Made by a program: the position numbers and the translations under genes. Below, piece by piece: positions 1-9,440 of a stretch of DNA of 64,000 bases. The notes below the pieces were generated by a model that ran no database searches, had not been told where the DNA came from, and was given only the letters and a program-made list of their open reading frames with translations. The stretch covers positions 124,001-188,000 of the forward strand of contig NZ_CAKKLJ010000006.1 of assembly GCF_918698005.1 (NCBI RefSeq), read 5' to 3'. The first letter of the stretch is position 1; the number at the start of each line of letters is the position of its first letter. Origin of the DNA: Microbacterium sp. Bi121. GTDB lineage: Bacteria; Actinomycetota; Actinomycetes; Actinomycetales; Microbacteriaceae.

Positions 1-2
1 AC

Positions 3-317
3 CGCACCGCGGGAACGGCGAGCATCGCGATCGTGGACCACGGCGAGGGCATCCCCCCTCAGATCCGCGAGCAGATCTTCGAGCGCTTCTGGCGCGCGGA
101 CACCTCCCGTGCGCGGGAGACCGGCGGCTCGGGCCTGGGCCTGGCGATCGTCGCGTCGATCGTCTCCGCGCTGGGCGGGAGCGTCCGGGTCGACGAGACA
201 TCCGGCGGCGGCGCCACCTTCACGGTGACCCTGCCGCTCGCCCCGTCGCAGGCGACGCCCGAACACCTGCTCGAGGACACGCAGCCCCTGGAGCGGGTCG
301 ATCTGGACGGCGCCTGA
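3..317 (+). CDS. Sensor histidine kinase, C-terminal fragment (5' end outside window)
   Basis: This is the tail of a two-component sensor histidine kinase whose start lies upstream of the window. The visible part is the end of the HATPase ATP-binding domain: a G1-type box (DHGEGI), an F box (FERFWRAD) and a G2 box (GSGLGLAIV), in the order normal for HisKA-type kinases. After the last beta strand (FTVTLPL) there is only a short acidic tail and no further domain. The frame is open from base 3. The signal and the partner response regulator cannot be inferred, because the sensor half is missing. The family assignment is firm from the boxes alone. Confidence 0.9.
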   Translation, partial: RTAGTASIAIVDHGEGIPPQIREQIFERFWRADTSRARETGGSGLGLAIVASIVSALGGSVRVDETSGGGATFTVTLPLAPSQATPEHLLEDTQPLERVDLDGA

Positions 318-428
318 CCCGCTCTGCACTTCGTCTCCTCCGCTGGGTTCCTCCACGGATGCCGCTTCCCCGGCTCTCGCGCGTTCACGCGCTCTTCTAG
401 CGTGTGAAGCCCGACGAGAGGAGTTCCC

Positions 429-719
429 ATGTCCGTCTACACCGTCGACACCGAGGCGGTCTTCGCCGCGAACGGTGCGACCAGGGCCACGATCGAACGT
501 CTGCGAAGTGAATCCCAGGCTCTCAAAGGCCAGCTGACGCAGTTGCAGTCATCGTGGACCGGTGCCGCGTCCGCCGCGTTCCAGGGGTGCAGTGATCAGT
601 GGGCTGCCGCCCAGCTGCACGTCGAGCAGGTGCTCGATTCGATCGGCACGGCCCTCGGGTCTGCGGCGACGCAGTACTCGGACGCCGATCAGTACTCGGC
701 GAGCCTGTTCCGGCAGTGA
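429..719 (+). CDS. WXG100 family (EsxA-like) small protein
   Basis: A 96-residue protein of the WXG100 family, small helical-hairpin proteins secreted by ESX/type VII systems. The W-x-G turn is in SSWTGAAS near residues 42-49, between two helices rich in Ala, Gln and Leu, and the length is typical. The ATG follows a GAGAGGAG ribosome site. No EccC ATPase, EccD, mycosin or second Esx partner lies nearby, so this is an orphan copy, as is common in Microbacteriaceae. The C-terminal YxxxD/E secretion signal is not clear (QYSDADQYS is the nearest candidate). Secretion is therefore an inference from family, not something the sequence proves. Confidence 0.85.
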   Translation: MSVYTVDTEAVFAANGATRATIERLRSESQALKGQLTQLQSSWTGAASAAFQGCSDQWAAAQLHVEQVLDSIGTALGSAATQYSDADQYSASLFRQ

Positions 720-735
720 CCCCGCCCCGGAACGC

Positions 736-769
736 AGGAACGCCCCGGCTGTGAGGCCGGGGCGTTCCT
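736..769. terminator. Bidirectional hairpin terminator between esx-like gene and groL
   Basis: A perfect 14-bp inverted repeat (736-749 with 756-769) around a 6-nt loop sits between two convergent genes. It is GC-rich and lacks a long T tract, as is usual for actinobacterial terminators. It can serve both strands. Confidence 0.75.
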
Positions 770-784
770 GAGTAGGGCTGCGAC

Positions 785-2440
<1,656 letters not shown>

Positions 2441-2467
2441 TTAGCACTCAGAGTGAGAGAGTGCTAA
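2441..2467. promoter_or_regulatory. CIRCE operator (HrcA binding site) of groL
   Basis: A perfect CIRCE element: TTAGCACTC, nine bases, GAGTGCTAA. It is the operator of the heat-shock repressor HrcA and lies in the 5' region of groL, where repression of transcription is expected. Confidence 0.95.
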
Positions 2468-2474
2468 CGCCATT

Positions 2475-2501
2475 CTGGCACTCGACCCCATCGAGTGCAA
2501 G
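2475..2501. promoter_or_regulatory. Second, degenerate CIRCE-like element
   Basis: CTGGCACTC, nine bases, GAGTGCAAG. Each half keeps the GCACTC/GAGTGC core with exactly the CIRCE spacing and matches the consensus at 7 of 9 positions. Its centre is 34 bp upstream of the perfect CIRCE. It may be a weaker second HrcA site. Confidence 0.5.
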
Positions 2502-2516
2502 CCGCCGAGGCGGTGT

Positions 2517-3092
2517 CTACTCCGCGGGCGTCTCCGTGGACTCCGGCTGCGCGCTCGAGCGGTCCAGCCCCACCACGACGACGAGCTGCTTCTGCTCGGG
2601 GTCGTTCGGGTCTGCGTAGATATCGCTTTGATCGACCAGCGCCCCGCCGATCAGATCGGCGAGTCCGAGGGCGGCTTCGCGCTCGGCATCCGATACGTAG
2701 TACACGGTCGTCTCGGCGAAGTCCTGCGTGCCGGCGTCGCCGTAGCTGATGAGCTCGTCCGGCCACTGCGCGTTGATCAGGGTCTCGCGCACCTGCGCAT
2801 CGAGCCCGTCCTCCGGCGTCGCGTTCAGGACGAGCACCGAGTAGGTCATGTCGACCACGCCTGTCTCCTCCGGTGCGGGAGCGACCGATTCCTCGGCGAC
2901 CGGGAACAGGGTGATGCGCTGCTGCGCGACGAGCGTGGCGAAGATGCCGACGACGATCAGGATGAGAGCGGCTACGAACGACCACAGCAGCACGGCCCAG
3001 CCGTTCATGCCGGGAGCTTCGGCCCGATGCGCGCCTACCCGACCTGAGGTACGGGGGACGTCGTCGAAGCGGTCTCTCACGGGCTGGGGCAC
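2517..3092 (-). CDS. Membrane-anchored protein with LytR C-terminal domain
   Basis: A 191-residue protein with a short basic cytoplasmic N-terminus, one membrane segment at about residues 30-52 (WAVLLWSFVAALILIVVGIFATLV), then an extracytoplasmic LytR_C-type domain (SVLVLNATPEDGLDAQVRETLINAQWPDE... with a later VYYVSDAEREAALGLADLIGG). The LytR_C fold is found alone or fused to LCP cell-wall ligases; here the LCP catalytic domain is absent. A role in envelope assembly is likely but unproven. It is followed 9 bases further on by the DUF3263 gene in the opposite order of reading, with both genes on the minus strand, so the two may share a transcript starting from the DUF3263 side. Confidence 0.8.
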   Translation of the reverse strand: MPQPVRDRFDDVPRTSGRVGAHRAEAPGMNGWAVLLWSFVAALILIVVGIFATLVAQQRITLFPVAEESVAPAPEETGVVDMTYSVLVLNATPEDGLDAQVRETLINAQWPDELISYGDAGTQDFAETTVYYVSDAEREAALGLADLIGGALVDQSDIYADPNDPEQKQLVVVVGLDRSSAQPESTETPAE

Positions 3093-3101
3093 GCGTCGAT
3101 G

Positions 3102-3359
3102 TTACCCGGCGAAGCCGCGCATTCGCGCAACGCGCTGGTCGACCCGATGCTCCCGCAGGCGCCGCAGGCGCCGGACGAGAAGCGGGTCGTGCTCGAGCGC
3201 CTGCTCGGTGTCGATCAGACGCCCCAGCAGCTGGTAGTAGCGCGCAGGGCTCATCCCGAGCGTGCTGCGGATGACCTCCTCCTTGGTCCCGCCGTGGCGC
3301 GGCCATGCGGCCTCCAGGGCGAGGATCGCGCGATCGCGATCGGTGAGATCTCCGAGCAT
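3102..3359 (-). CDS. DUF3263 small helical (HTH-like) protein
   Basis: An 85-residue protein matching the actinobacterial DUF3263 family: the opening LTDRDRAILALEAAWPRHGGTKEEVIRSTLGMSPARYYQLLGRLI contains a helix-turn-helix-like stretch (EEVIRSTLGMSPARYYQLL). The remainder is basic and helical (RRLRRLREHRVDQRVARMR). Its function is not established, but DNA binding is plausible. It lies just upstream of the LytR_C-domain gene on the same strand, with 9 bases between them, a pairing I recall from other Actinobacteria; co-transcription is likely. Confidence 0.85.
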   Translation of the reverse strand: MLGDLTDRDRAILALEAAWPRHGGTKEEVIRSTLGMSPARYYQLLGRLIDTEQALEHDPLLVRRLRRLREHRVDQRVARMRGFAG

Positions 3360-3368
3360 GGCTCCAGG

Positions 3369-4361
3369 CTAGGTCCGAGATGCCGCCTCGTCCGCGCGCC
3401 ACTCCCACCATCGTCCGAGTGGGTCCGCTGACGCGCGCACATCCCCGTCGAGGGCGACCACGAAGCCCGGCCACGCCGCAGCATCCACCGGCGGCTCCCA
3501 CGCCGCGTGCAGGGTCGGAGCATCGATCGTGATCCATCGCGCCGGCAGAGCGCGAACACGGTCGATCAGCGCGAGCCTGGCCGCGCGCGGAATGTGCGCG
3601 AGGACACCCGGTGTGGTGATCACGAGGGTCGCGTGCCGCGGCGCGGATGCCGCCACCTCGGCGACGACGTCGAGGGCGTCGCCCTGAGTCATCCTAGGAG
3701 GATCGGCCGCGACGACGTCCAGCGCTGCTGCGATCCGCTCCTCCCGACCGCGCTCCCCGGGCCACACGAGCCCCTGCAGCCACGCGCGATCGCGCGGACT
3801 CCGCGCATCGAGCGGCGCGAGATCGATTCCCGCTCTCCAGACGATCTCCGGCATGCTGACCTCGGGCATCGCCCCGCGGACCTCGCTGGTCAGCACGACA
3901 GCCGAAGTGCCGTCCGGAGGGTCGAGACTCGAGCGCAGTGCGCCGTCCCTGCCGACGAAACGGTACGAATACCTGTCGGGGTACAGGCAGAGCCCACCGG
4001 ACGCGCCGATCTCGAGCAGCGCGATGGGCCCGTCGATCTCGGACAGCACCGGGAGCAGCGGCGCGAGCCGCAGCGGCTCATTGGTCTGCACACTGCGGGC
4101 GGCGCACTCCGCGACGACCGCGTCCTCGTGCTCGAGCAGGAAGGCGCGCCAGGTGGAGAATCCGTCGAGCGGCGCACCCAGCATCCGCGTCACCGCGAAG
4201 ACGAGCGGGGGCTGCCTGCGCGTCTCAGGGATGCGAGCGAGGACGCGGCGGACATCCGGATCGGATGCCGCACCCTGCGCCCACTCCTCGTACAGCTCTG
4301 AACGCCCTGGTGCCTCCTCGCGGGCGAATCGCTCGTAGCGCTCGCGCACAGCATCCGTCAT
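3369..4361 (-). CDS. DUF2332 domain protein
   Basis: A 330-residue protein of the DUF2332 family, of unknown function and common in Actinobacteria. Recognisable parts are RYERFAREEAPGRSELYEEWA at the start, the central EIGASGGLCLYPDRYSYRF, and the C-terminal WITIDAPTLHAAW. The EIGASGGL stretch resembles a glycine-rich nucleotide-binding turn as in methyltransferases, but no activity has been shown to my knowledge. I chose the ATG at 4361 (MTDAVRERYERF) because family members begin here; an upstream ATG at 4385 would add eight residues. The msrB gene runs the other way from 4440, so the two share a short divergent promoter region. Confidence 0.8.
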   Translation of the reverse strand: MTDAVRERYERFAREEAPGRSELYEEWAQGAASDPDVRRVLARIPETRRQPPLVFAVTRMLGAPLDGFSTWRAFLLEHEDAVVAECAARSVQTNEPLRLAPLLPVLSEIDGPIALLEIGASGGLCLYPDRYSYRFVGRDGALRSSLDPPDGTSAVVLTSEVRGAMPEVSMPEIVWRAGIDLAPLDARSPRDRAWLQGLVWPGERGREERIAAALDVVAADPPRMTQGDALDVVAEVAASAPRHATLVITTPGVLAHIPRAARLALIDRVRALPARWITIDAPTLHAAWEPPVDAAAWPGFVVALDGDVRASADPLGRWWEWRADEAASRT

Positions 4362-4439
4362 GCGTCCATTGTCACCTCTCGTCATGATGGCCCGCGTGCC
4401 CTGTGCACGGTGGACAATGGAGAGGACTCAGGAGGACTG

Positions 4440-4850
4440 ATGGACTACAGCGTGAAGAAGACCGACGACGAGTGGCGCGAGGAGCTCGGCGACGAGCAGT
4501 TCGCAGTGCTGCGCGAGGCTGCGACCGAGCGCGCCTGGACGGGCGAGCTGCTGGACGAATCGCGTGCAGGGCTGTACACCTGCGGCGCGTGCGGCACCGA
4601 GCTGTTCAAGAGCGGGACGAAGTTCGACTCCGGCTGCGGCTGGCCGAGCTTCTACGAGTCGATCCGTCCTGACGCCGTGCAGCTGCTCGAGGACAACACC
4701 CTCGGCATGCAGCGCACCGAGGTCCGCTGCGCGAACTGCGGCTCGCACCTCGGCCACGTCTTCCCCGACGGCTTCGGAACCCCGACCGGTGACCGCTACT
4801 GCATGAACTCGCTGGCCCTGAACTTCACCCCCGAGGCCCCCGAGGCGTGA
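4440..4850 (+). CDS. msrB: Peptide-methionine (R)-S-oxide reductase MsrB
   Basis: A 136-residue MsrB, which reduces the R epimer of methionine sulfoxide in proteins using thioredoxin. The two zinc-binding pairs CGAC and CANC are present, as is the catalytic cysteine in RYCMNSLAL near the C-terminus, with the usual GWPSF and HLGHVF motifs. The ATG at 4440 has an excellent AGGAGG site four bases upstream; an upstream in-frame ATG at 4410 lacks one. Its stop overlaps the GTG start of the next gene (GTGA), so the two are translationally coupled. It acts in the cytoplasm in oxidative damage repair. Confidence 0.96.
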   Translation: MDYSVKKTDDEWREELGDEQFAVLREAATERAWTGELLDESRAGLYTCGACGTELFKSGTKFDSGCGWPSFYESIRPDAVQLLEDNTLGMQRTEVRCANCGSHLGHVFPDGFGTPTGDRYCMNSLALNFTPEAPEA

Positions 4851-5392
4851 GCGCCTATGAGGCCGCGCTCGCGCGGCAGTCGTGGTCGAAGGTCACCGGC
4901 GACGGGCCGACGCACGAAGAACTGGTTCGCCTCGTCGCCGCGGCAGGACGCGTCGCCGACCATTCCTCGCTGCGGCCGTGGCGGCTGATCGAGCTGCGCG
5001 GCGATGACCGTGTGCGGCTCGGCAAGGCGATCGCGAAGGCCGACAAAGACCGGCATCCGTCGTCGAAGCCGATGCGCGCGCCGGTTCTGATCGCGGTGGT
5101 GGCCAGCTTCCAGAAGAGCTCCAAGGTGCCGCACTGGGAGCAGGAGGCGGTGGCGGCCGGGGTCGCGCACACACTCAGCCTGCTGCTGGACGAGGCTGGC
5201 TGGGGCGTCTTCTGGCGCACGGGCGGGTATACGCGCTCGAAGCCCGTCGCGAAAGCTCACGGGCTGAAGAAGAACGAAGAGCTGCTGGGCTGGCTCTACG
5301 TCGGCGAGAAACCCGCCGACCGGAAGCCAGGCAGGCGCAAGTCCGTCGACGCCGAGGCGTTCATCTCGCGGATGCCGTCGAAGAAGCAGTAG
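4847..5392 (+). CDS. Nitroreductase family protein
   Basis: A 181-residue flavin nitroreductase-fold protein. Diagnostic stretches are SSLRPWRLIEL (FMN-phosphate side), VPHWEQEAVAAGVAHTLSLLLDEAGWGVFWRTG (dimer and FMN core) and EELLGWLYVGE. The size fits the short YdjA-like branch, FMN-binding oxidoreductases with poorly known substrates. The GTG start at 4847 overlaps the msrB stop, which indicates co-translation and hints at a shared redox role. It ends directly against the stop of the convergent transporter gene, with no bases between them and no separate terminator. The electron acceptor cannot be assigned from sequence. Confidence 0.85.
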   Translation: MSAYEAALARQSWSKVTGDGPTHEELVRLVAAAGRVADHSSLRPWRLIELRGDDRVRLGKAIAKADKDRHPSSKPMRAPVLIAVVASFQKSSKVPHWEQEAVAAGVAHTLSLLLDEAGWGVFWRTGGYTRSKPVAKAHGLKKNEELLGWLYVGEKPADRKPGRRKSVDAEAFISRMPSKKQ

Positions 5393-6337
5393 TCACCGAC
5401 GTCGGCGCCACGGCACCGCCACGACGACGGATGCCACCGCCACGGCCACCATGGCCAGCAGCTGCCAGAGCGCAGGCACGGCTGCTGCGGGCCAGAGCAG
5501 ATCGATGATGACGGATGTGACCAGCTGTCCGAGCACTGAGCCGAGCCCGAGCAGCAGCACCCCGGTGTGAGCGACGATCGTCGCACCGAGCAGGATGTAC
5601 GCGAATCCGAGCAGCCCGCCCGTGTACAGCCAGGGCTCGTTCGGCAGGGCGGCCGGCATCCCGTTCACGGCGACGCTGATGGATGCCGCGACGGCGAGCA
5701 CGAGCGTCCCGCCGACGAAGCTCATCAGGGTGGCCGTCATCGGCGACTGCACCCGTTGAGCCAGACGCCCGTTCGCCGCGGACTGCCAGGCGATGCCGAC
5801 CCCGGCGGCGAACGGCAGCACCAGCAGCCACCAGGGCGCCCGCGTGAGCGCGTCGCCGCTGAGCGAGATCCCGACGGCGGCGAGCGCGAAGACGCCGCCG
5901 AGCACCCGACCGGGTGTCACCGCGACCACACCGGCCGGTCCGACGCCGATGCGGTCCAGGAGCAGCCCGTTCACCGTCTGCCCCGCGACGACGCCGACGG
6001 TGAACAGCGATACGCCGAGGACGCCGGCTGCGAGGCCCTGCGTGGAGACCGTCAGCGCGCCGCACACGCCGCCGAGCAGCATCCAGATCGGCACGTGTCG
6101 AGAGCGGACTCCTCGCCACAGCCGTGCGGCTCCGGCACGTGAGGTCGGCAGCGCGATCGTCACGATGATGAGAACGACGAGCCCGACGCTGAAGGAGACG
6201 AGACCCGCGACGATGCCATCGTCCAGGCGGACTCCGAGAACGCCGTTGATGCGCGCCTGGATCGCGGTCATCGCACCGATCGACACCGCACCGCCGAGCG
6301 CGACAGAGGCGGGCATGCGGCGGGACGTCTGGGGCAC
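5393..6337 (-). CDS. DMT superfamily transporter, DUF606/YdcZ type
   Basis: A 314-residue integral membrane protein built from two repeats of about 145 residues, each with four to five hydrophobic segments; both repeats begin with an A-x-x-x-x-NG motif (IQARINGVLG near residue 30 and WQSAANGRLAQ near residue 185). This is the fused form of the DUF606 (YdcZ) family within the drug/metabolite transporter superfamily. Substrate is unknown. The last residues (VPWRRRR) give a positive-inside C-terminus. The gene stands alone on the minus strand between msrB/nitroreductase and the divergent SRAP gene. Confidence 0.85.
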   Translation of the reverse strand: MPQTSRRMPASVALGGAVSIGAMTAIQARINGVLGVRLDDGIVAGLVSFSVGLVVLIIVTIALPTSRAGAARLWRGVRSRHVPIWMLLGGVCGALTVSTQGLAAGVLGVSLFTVGVVAGQTVNGLLLDRIGVGPAGVVAVTPGRVLGGVFALAAVGISLSGDALTRAPWWLLVLPFAAGVGIAWQSAANGRLAQRVQSPMTATLMSFVGGTLVLAVAASISVAVNGMPAALPNEPWLYTGGLLGFAYILLGATIVAHTGVLLLGLGSVLGQLVTSVIIDLLWPAAAVPALWQLLAMVAVAVASVVVAVPWRRRR

Positions 6338-6400
6338 CAGAGCACCCTACCCGAGCATGCGCGCGAGTTCCGTGTCGGTGGCCGGCGGTACGCTGACGGC

Positions 6401-7036
6401 ATGTGCGCGAGCTATGGACTCGATCCCCGCTTCACCGACGCCGAGCTGCTGGCCGAAGCCGACGCCGACATCCTCGAGGGTCTGCGCGAGTGGGCGCAGC
6501 AGAACGACGGCGAGACCCTGCGGCCCACCGGCAAGAACCTGCGCAACCTGAACCCGGTCGTGGTTCCCGGCAGCGGCCGAGCCGCGCTCGAGCCGGCGTG
6601 GTGGGGGTACTTGATCGACGGCCAGCCCTCACGGTTCCCCTCGATCAACACCCGCTCGGAGCGCCTCCAGGATCGGCCGGGCAATCTGCGCACCCGCGCG
6701 ATCGTCCCGACGACCGGGTGGTTCGAGATGCGCAAGCCGGAGCGGGTGTGGAACGAGTTCACCCTCGACGACGGCGTGCTGTTCGGCATGGCGGCCGTCA
6801 CGCAGCGCGGACGCACTCCCGGCGGGGACTGGGTCACCTGCTATTCGATCGTGATGGCCCCGGCTCCTGATCACCTGGCAGAGGTCCACGACCGGATGCC
6901 CGTGCTCATCCCCGCAGAGATGAGCGCTGACTGGCTCACCGCAGAGCCGGGACGAGAACTCATCGACGAGGCGCTGGCGGCATCGGCCGAGATGGCGGAG
7001 CGGATCAGCGTGGCGCCACGAGCGTCCGACCGCTAG
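6401..7036 (+). CDS. SRAP domain protein (HMCES/YedK-type abasic site processing)
   Basis: A 211-residue SRAP protein. Members form a covalent thiazolidine link to abasic sites in single-stranded DNA through Cys2, shielding them during replication. Here Met1-Cys2 (MCASYGLDPRF) is intact, so removal of Met1 exposes the reactive cysteine. The other conserved active-site parts are present: INTRSERL (Asn/Arg), GWFEM (Glu) and VHDRMPVLI (His). This confirms the ATG at 6401. Its last four bases overlap the stop of the convergent phosphatase gene. No SOS box was seen upstream, though actinobacterial members are often near repair genes. Confidence 0.93.
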   Translation: MCASYGLDPRFTDAELLAEADADILEGLREWAQQNDGETLRPTGKNLRNLNPVVVPGSGRAALEPAWWGYLIDGQPSRFPSINTRSERLQDRPGNLRTRAIVPTTGWFEMRKPERVWNEFTLDDGVLFGMAAVTQRGRTPGGDWVTCYSIVMAPAPDHLAEVHDRMPVLIPAEMSADWLTAEPGRELIDEALAASAEMAERISVAPRASDR

Positions 7037-7770
7037 GCGGGCGGCAGCAGCTTCGCCCGCAGCGCCGCCCTGGTGGAAGAATCCACCCCCGCGCCGTCCA
7101 GGTACGCGCTCATGCCGCCGTACTCGCTGTCGATCCAGTCGAGCGTCTCATCGAGAACCTCGGCCGGCGAGCCGGTGAGCACAGCGACGATCTCGTCGGT
7201 CACAGGCACCCGGAAGCGTCGCACCTTGCGCAGCATCCGCTCGGTCCACTCCCCCGCCAGGTTGGCCGCGGTCGCCGCGTAATCCGCGAGGATGACGCGG
7301 CGGTCGATGTCGAGCGCCGCGAGCGTGAGTGCGACGATCAGGCCGGTGCGATCCTTGCCCGCCGTGCAGTGCACGAGAACCGGGCCGTCGGATGCCGCGA
7401 TCTCGCGGATGATCCGGCCGAGGATCGGCTGGTGGCGGGTGAGGATGGCCCGGTAGACGTCGGCGAGCGTGATGGTGGCGAGGTCCACAGCGCGCGGCGT
7501 CCCGTCGATCGGAACGCTCACGCGGATCGCACCCGTGCCGCGCAGCCTGTCGCGGCCGCCGAGACGCCGATCGATCGCCGACCGCAGGTCGAGCACCGTG
7601 CGGATGCCGAGTTCGCCGATGCGCCGCCGGCCGGCCTTGTCGAGACGGTGAAGCGCGTCGGAGCGGTACAGCCGACCGGACGCCAGCACCCCTGGAGCCA
7701 CCTCGCGGAAGTTGTAGGTCCCCGGCACGTCGAGTCGGCCTGCGGCATCGCCAGGGGGTTCTAGGACCAT
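7033..7770 (-). CDS. Tyrosine/serine protein phosphatase (PF13350 type)
   Basis: A 245-residue dual-specificity-like phosphatase. The P-loop is VHCTAGKDRTG (catalytic Cys and Arg of C-x5-R) near residues 129-139. The N-terminal YNFREV and GRLYRSDALHRL are typical of the Y_phosphatase3 family that includes mycobacterial PtpB. No signal peptide is visible, so it is presumably cytoplasmic unless exported in a non-classical way. It may remove phosphate from proteins or phosphoinositides; substrate unknown. It is convergent and overlapping by four bases with the SRAP gene, and divergent from a small HTH-like gene. Confidence 0.9.
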   Translation of the reverse strand: MVLEPPGDAAGRLDVPGTYNFREVAPGVLASGRLYRSDALHRLDKAGRRRIGELGIRTVLDLRSAIDRRLGGRDRLRGTGAIRVSVPIDGTPRAVDLATITLADVYRAILTRHQPILGRIIREIAASDGPVLVHCTAGKDRTGLIVALTLAALDIDRRVILADYAATAANLAGEWTERMLRKVRRFRVPVTDEIVAVLTGSPAEVLDETLDWIDSEYGGMSAYLDGAGVDSSTRAALRAKLLPPA

Positions 7771-7803
7771 GGCGCCATGCTAGTCGTCGACTATCGTGGG
7801 CTC

Positions 7804-8109
7804 ATGGGTTCCGAGGACGACAAACCGCGCCCGCGCGCACTGCGCGACGGCACGGCAGAGCCCCGTTTCGCGGCGCGCTACGCGACGATCGACGAGGTCG
7901 CCGAGTTGCTCGGCGTGACGCCGGTGTCACTGCGCCAGACGATGCGACGGCGGGATGCCGGTGAGGCGTCGTCCGCGAGCGACGCGTTCATCGATCCGAT
8001 CGGCAACGTGTCCGGGTATCTGTGGGATCGCGACGATCTCACGCCGGAGGCCATCGACGCGTGGCACAACCGCCCCCGCAGGGGCCGCAGGCCGAACAGC
8101 GCGCAGTGA
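7804..8109 (+). CDS. Small HTH-like hypothetical protein
   Basis: A 101-residue protein. Its core (RYATIDEVAELLGVTPVSLRQTMRRRDAGEAS) reads as a MerR/excisionase-like helix-turn-helix: TIDEVAELLGVTPVSLRQ is a good match to the two HTH helices. After this comes a strand region (FIDPIGNVSGYLWDRDDL) and a basic C-terminus (RPRRGRRPN). I do not recognise a named family. The ATG at 7804 is favoured since the region before it is probable promoter. The adjacent tRNA-Thr is on the opposite strand. Confidence 0.6.
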   Translation: MGSEDDKPRPRALRDGTAEPRFAARYATIDEVAELLGVTPVSLRQTMRRRDAGEASSASDAFIDPIGNVSGYLWDRDDLTPEAIDAWHNRPRRGRRPNSAQ

Positions 8110-8133
8110 CGCGTCGAACTCTCGGTGATTCTG

Positions 8134-8209
8134 TGGAGCCGACTACGGGATTCGAACCCGTGACATCCTGTTTACAAGACAGGTGCTCTACCAGCTGAGC
8201 TAAGTCGGC
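8134..8209 (-). tRNA. tRNA-Thr (anticodon TGT)
   Basis: A complete 76-nt cloverleaf on the minus strand: acceptor stem GCCGACT/AGTCGGC, D arm, anticodon stem CCTGT/ACAGG with loop CTTGTAA, and T arm with TTCGAAT. The anticodon TGT reads ACA. The CCA end is encoded in the DNA (8134-8136). Confidence 0.97.
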
Positions 8210-8267
8210 GAACGCCGTCCAGCTTAGCGAGCAGGACGCGCGAGTCTGAAACCAGGACGCTCTGAGA

Positions 8268-9218
8268 CTAGGGGGCCGGCGTCTCGGTTGCGGTCGGAGT
8301 CGGAGTCGGCGTCGCGGTCGAATCGGTCTCGGCCGCGACCGTGAGAACGAACTGCGAGAACTCCGCCGGGTCCTTGAGCGATCCGACATAGGCTTCGCCG
8401 TTCACGACGATCATCGGCGCGCTGGTGAGGACGAGGTCGTCCGAACCGTCCAGCGGGCCCTCGAGTGCGCGGGATGTCGCTTCCTTGGCCCACGTGAGGA
8501 AGTCCTGGTCCTCGATGCAGGAGCGCACCGCCTTGGGCGTCTGAGCGCCGACGGCGACGGCGAGGTCCGCGAGCTCGACGTCGGTGCGCCCGCTGCTGTC
8601 GACCTCCGGCTGGTCGACGAGCAGCTCGTGGTTGAAGGCGTAGAACTGGTCGGGCGAGTGCGTTGCGACGCACGCGGCGGCCGCTGCGGCGCGCAGCGAG
8701 TACTTCGTGCCGTTCGAGCTGGCCGTGAGCATCGCGACCGGGTGGTAGGTCACGGTGACCGCGTCCTCGTTGATCCAGCCGGCGAGCTGGCGCGTGTTCG
8801 CGCGCTCGAATTCTCCTGCGCCCGGTGAGAGGTAGTCGACGTAGATGTGCACGTCGACAGGAGCGGTCGTCGGCACGGGCGTCGGCGTCGGCGCTGCGCT
8901 CTCCTCGCCGGCACCGGACTCCTCCGGAGCAGGAGTGCTCGGCACGCTCTCGGCGACTGTGTCCGAAACGCTGCCGACGACGATGCCGTCGCCTTCGAGG
9001 CCCTGCGGGTTCATGACCGGCTTGGACACGCTCGAGGTCACTGCCATGGTGACGGCGGTGCCGATGGCGCCGACTGCCACGATCGCGACAGCGCCGATGA
9101 TGATGCGTCGCATGATGCGCGCGCGCGACTGCTTCGCGTGCATCTGCTGGGCCTTCTCCCTGACCGCCTCACGGGAATTGCGAGGGGTGGGGACGTTCGG
9201 CGTTTCGTCGCTCGACAT
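8268..9218 (-). CDS. Membrane-anchored DsbA/thioredoxin-fold protein lacking the CXXC active site
   Basis: A 316-residue protein with one N-terminal membrane segment (IIIGAVAIVAVGAIGTAVTMAVTSS, about residues 39-63), a Pro/Thr/Glu linker and an extracytoplasmic DsbA-like domain (HIYVDYLSPGAGEFERANTRQLAGWI ... APMIVVNGEAYVGSL). The cis-Pro region (SAPMIVVNG) and overall layout match actinobacterial DsbA-type thiol oxidoreductases, but where these have Cys-x-x-Cys after the first strand this protein reads S131-P-G-A134. Both catalytic cysteines are gone, so thiol redox chemistry at that site is impossible. The ATG at 9218 has an AAGAGGA site; the frame continues upstream without one. It may be a chaperone-like or pseudoenzyme member. 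Confidence 0.85.
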   Translation of the reverse strand: MSSDETPNVPTPRNSREAVREKAQQMHAKQSRARIMRRIIIGAVAIVAVGAIGTAVTMAVTSSVSKPVMNPQGLEGDGIVVGSVSDTVAESVPSTPAPEESGAGEESAAPTPTPVPTTAPVDVHIYVDYLSPGAGEFERANTRQLAGWINEDAVTVTYHPVAMLTASSNGTKYSLRAAAAAACVATHSPDQFYAFNHELLVDQPEVDSSGRTDVELADLAVAVGAQTPKAVRSCIEDQDFLTWAKEATSRALEGPLDGSDDLVLTSAPMIVVNGEAYVGSLKDPAEFSQFVLTVAAETDSTATPTPTPTATETPAP

Positions 9219-9350
9219 CGTTCCTCTTGAAGATCTGATCGGGGACGGGTTCCCCGGCATCCGCCGAACACGCGATCTGCATGCCTGACCGGACCGTCTT
9301 CGATGGTATCGAGCCAGGCTGGGAAATACCCAGGTGGGGCCGCCCCGTGC

Positions 9351-9440
9351 CATACTGAAACCGGCCCGATGGCGGGCCACGGCGGGTCACCTCGCCGCTT
9401 CCATCACAACGGATCGTCCGGCACGTACCTGCCGGTGAAG
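9351..9440 (+). ncRNA. Structured 5' leader of the MsiK/UgpC-type ATPase gene (candidate msiK RNA motif)
   Basis: The leader holds three hairpins in a row after a possible -10 box (CATACT, 9351-9356): GGCCCG/CGGGCC at 9363-9378, CGGCG/CGCCG at 9380-9397 and CCGGCA/TGCCGG at 9418-9435. The last ends just before the AAGGAG site of the ATPase gene. An RNA motif named msiK has been described upstream of msiK genes in Actinobacteria. I infer this is a member from position and hairpin content; I cannot align it here. Confidence 0.45.

Noticed and set aside
429..719. The WXG100 gene as part of an ESX/type VII secretion cluster
   Set aside because: No EccB, EccC, EccD, EccE or mycosin gene is near; it is an orphan.
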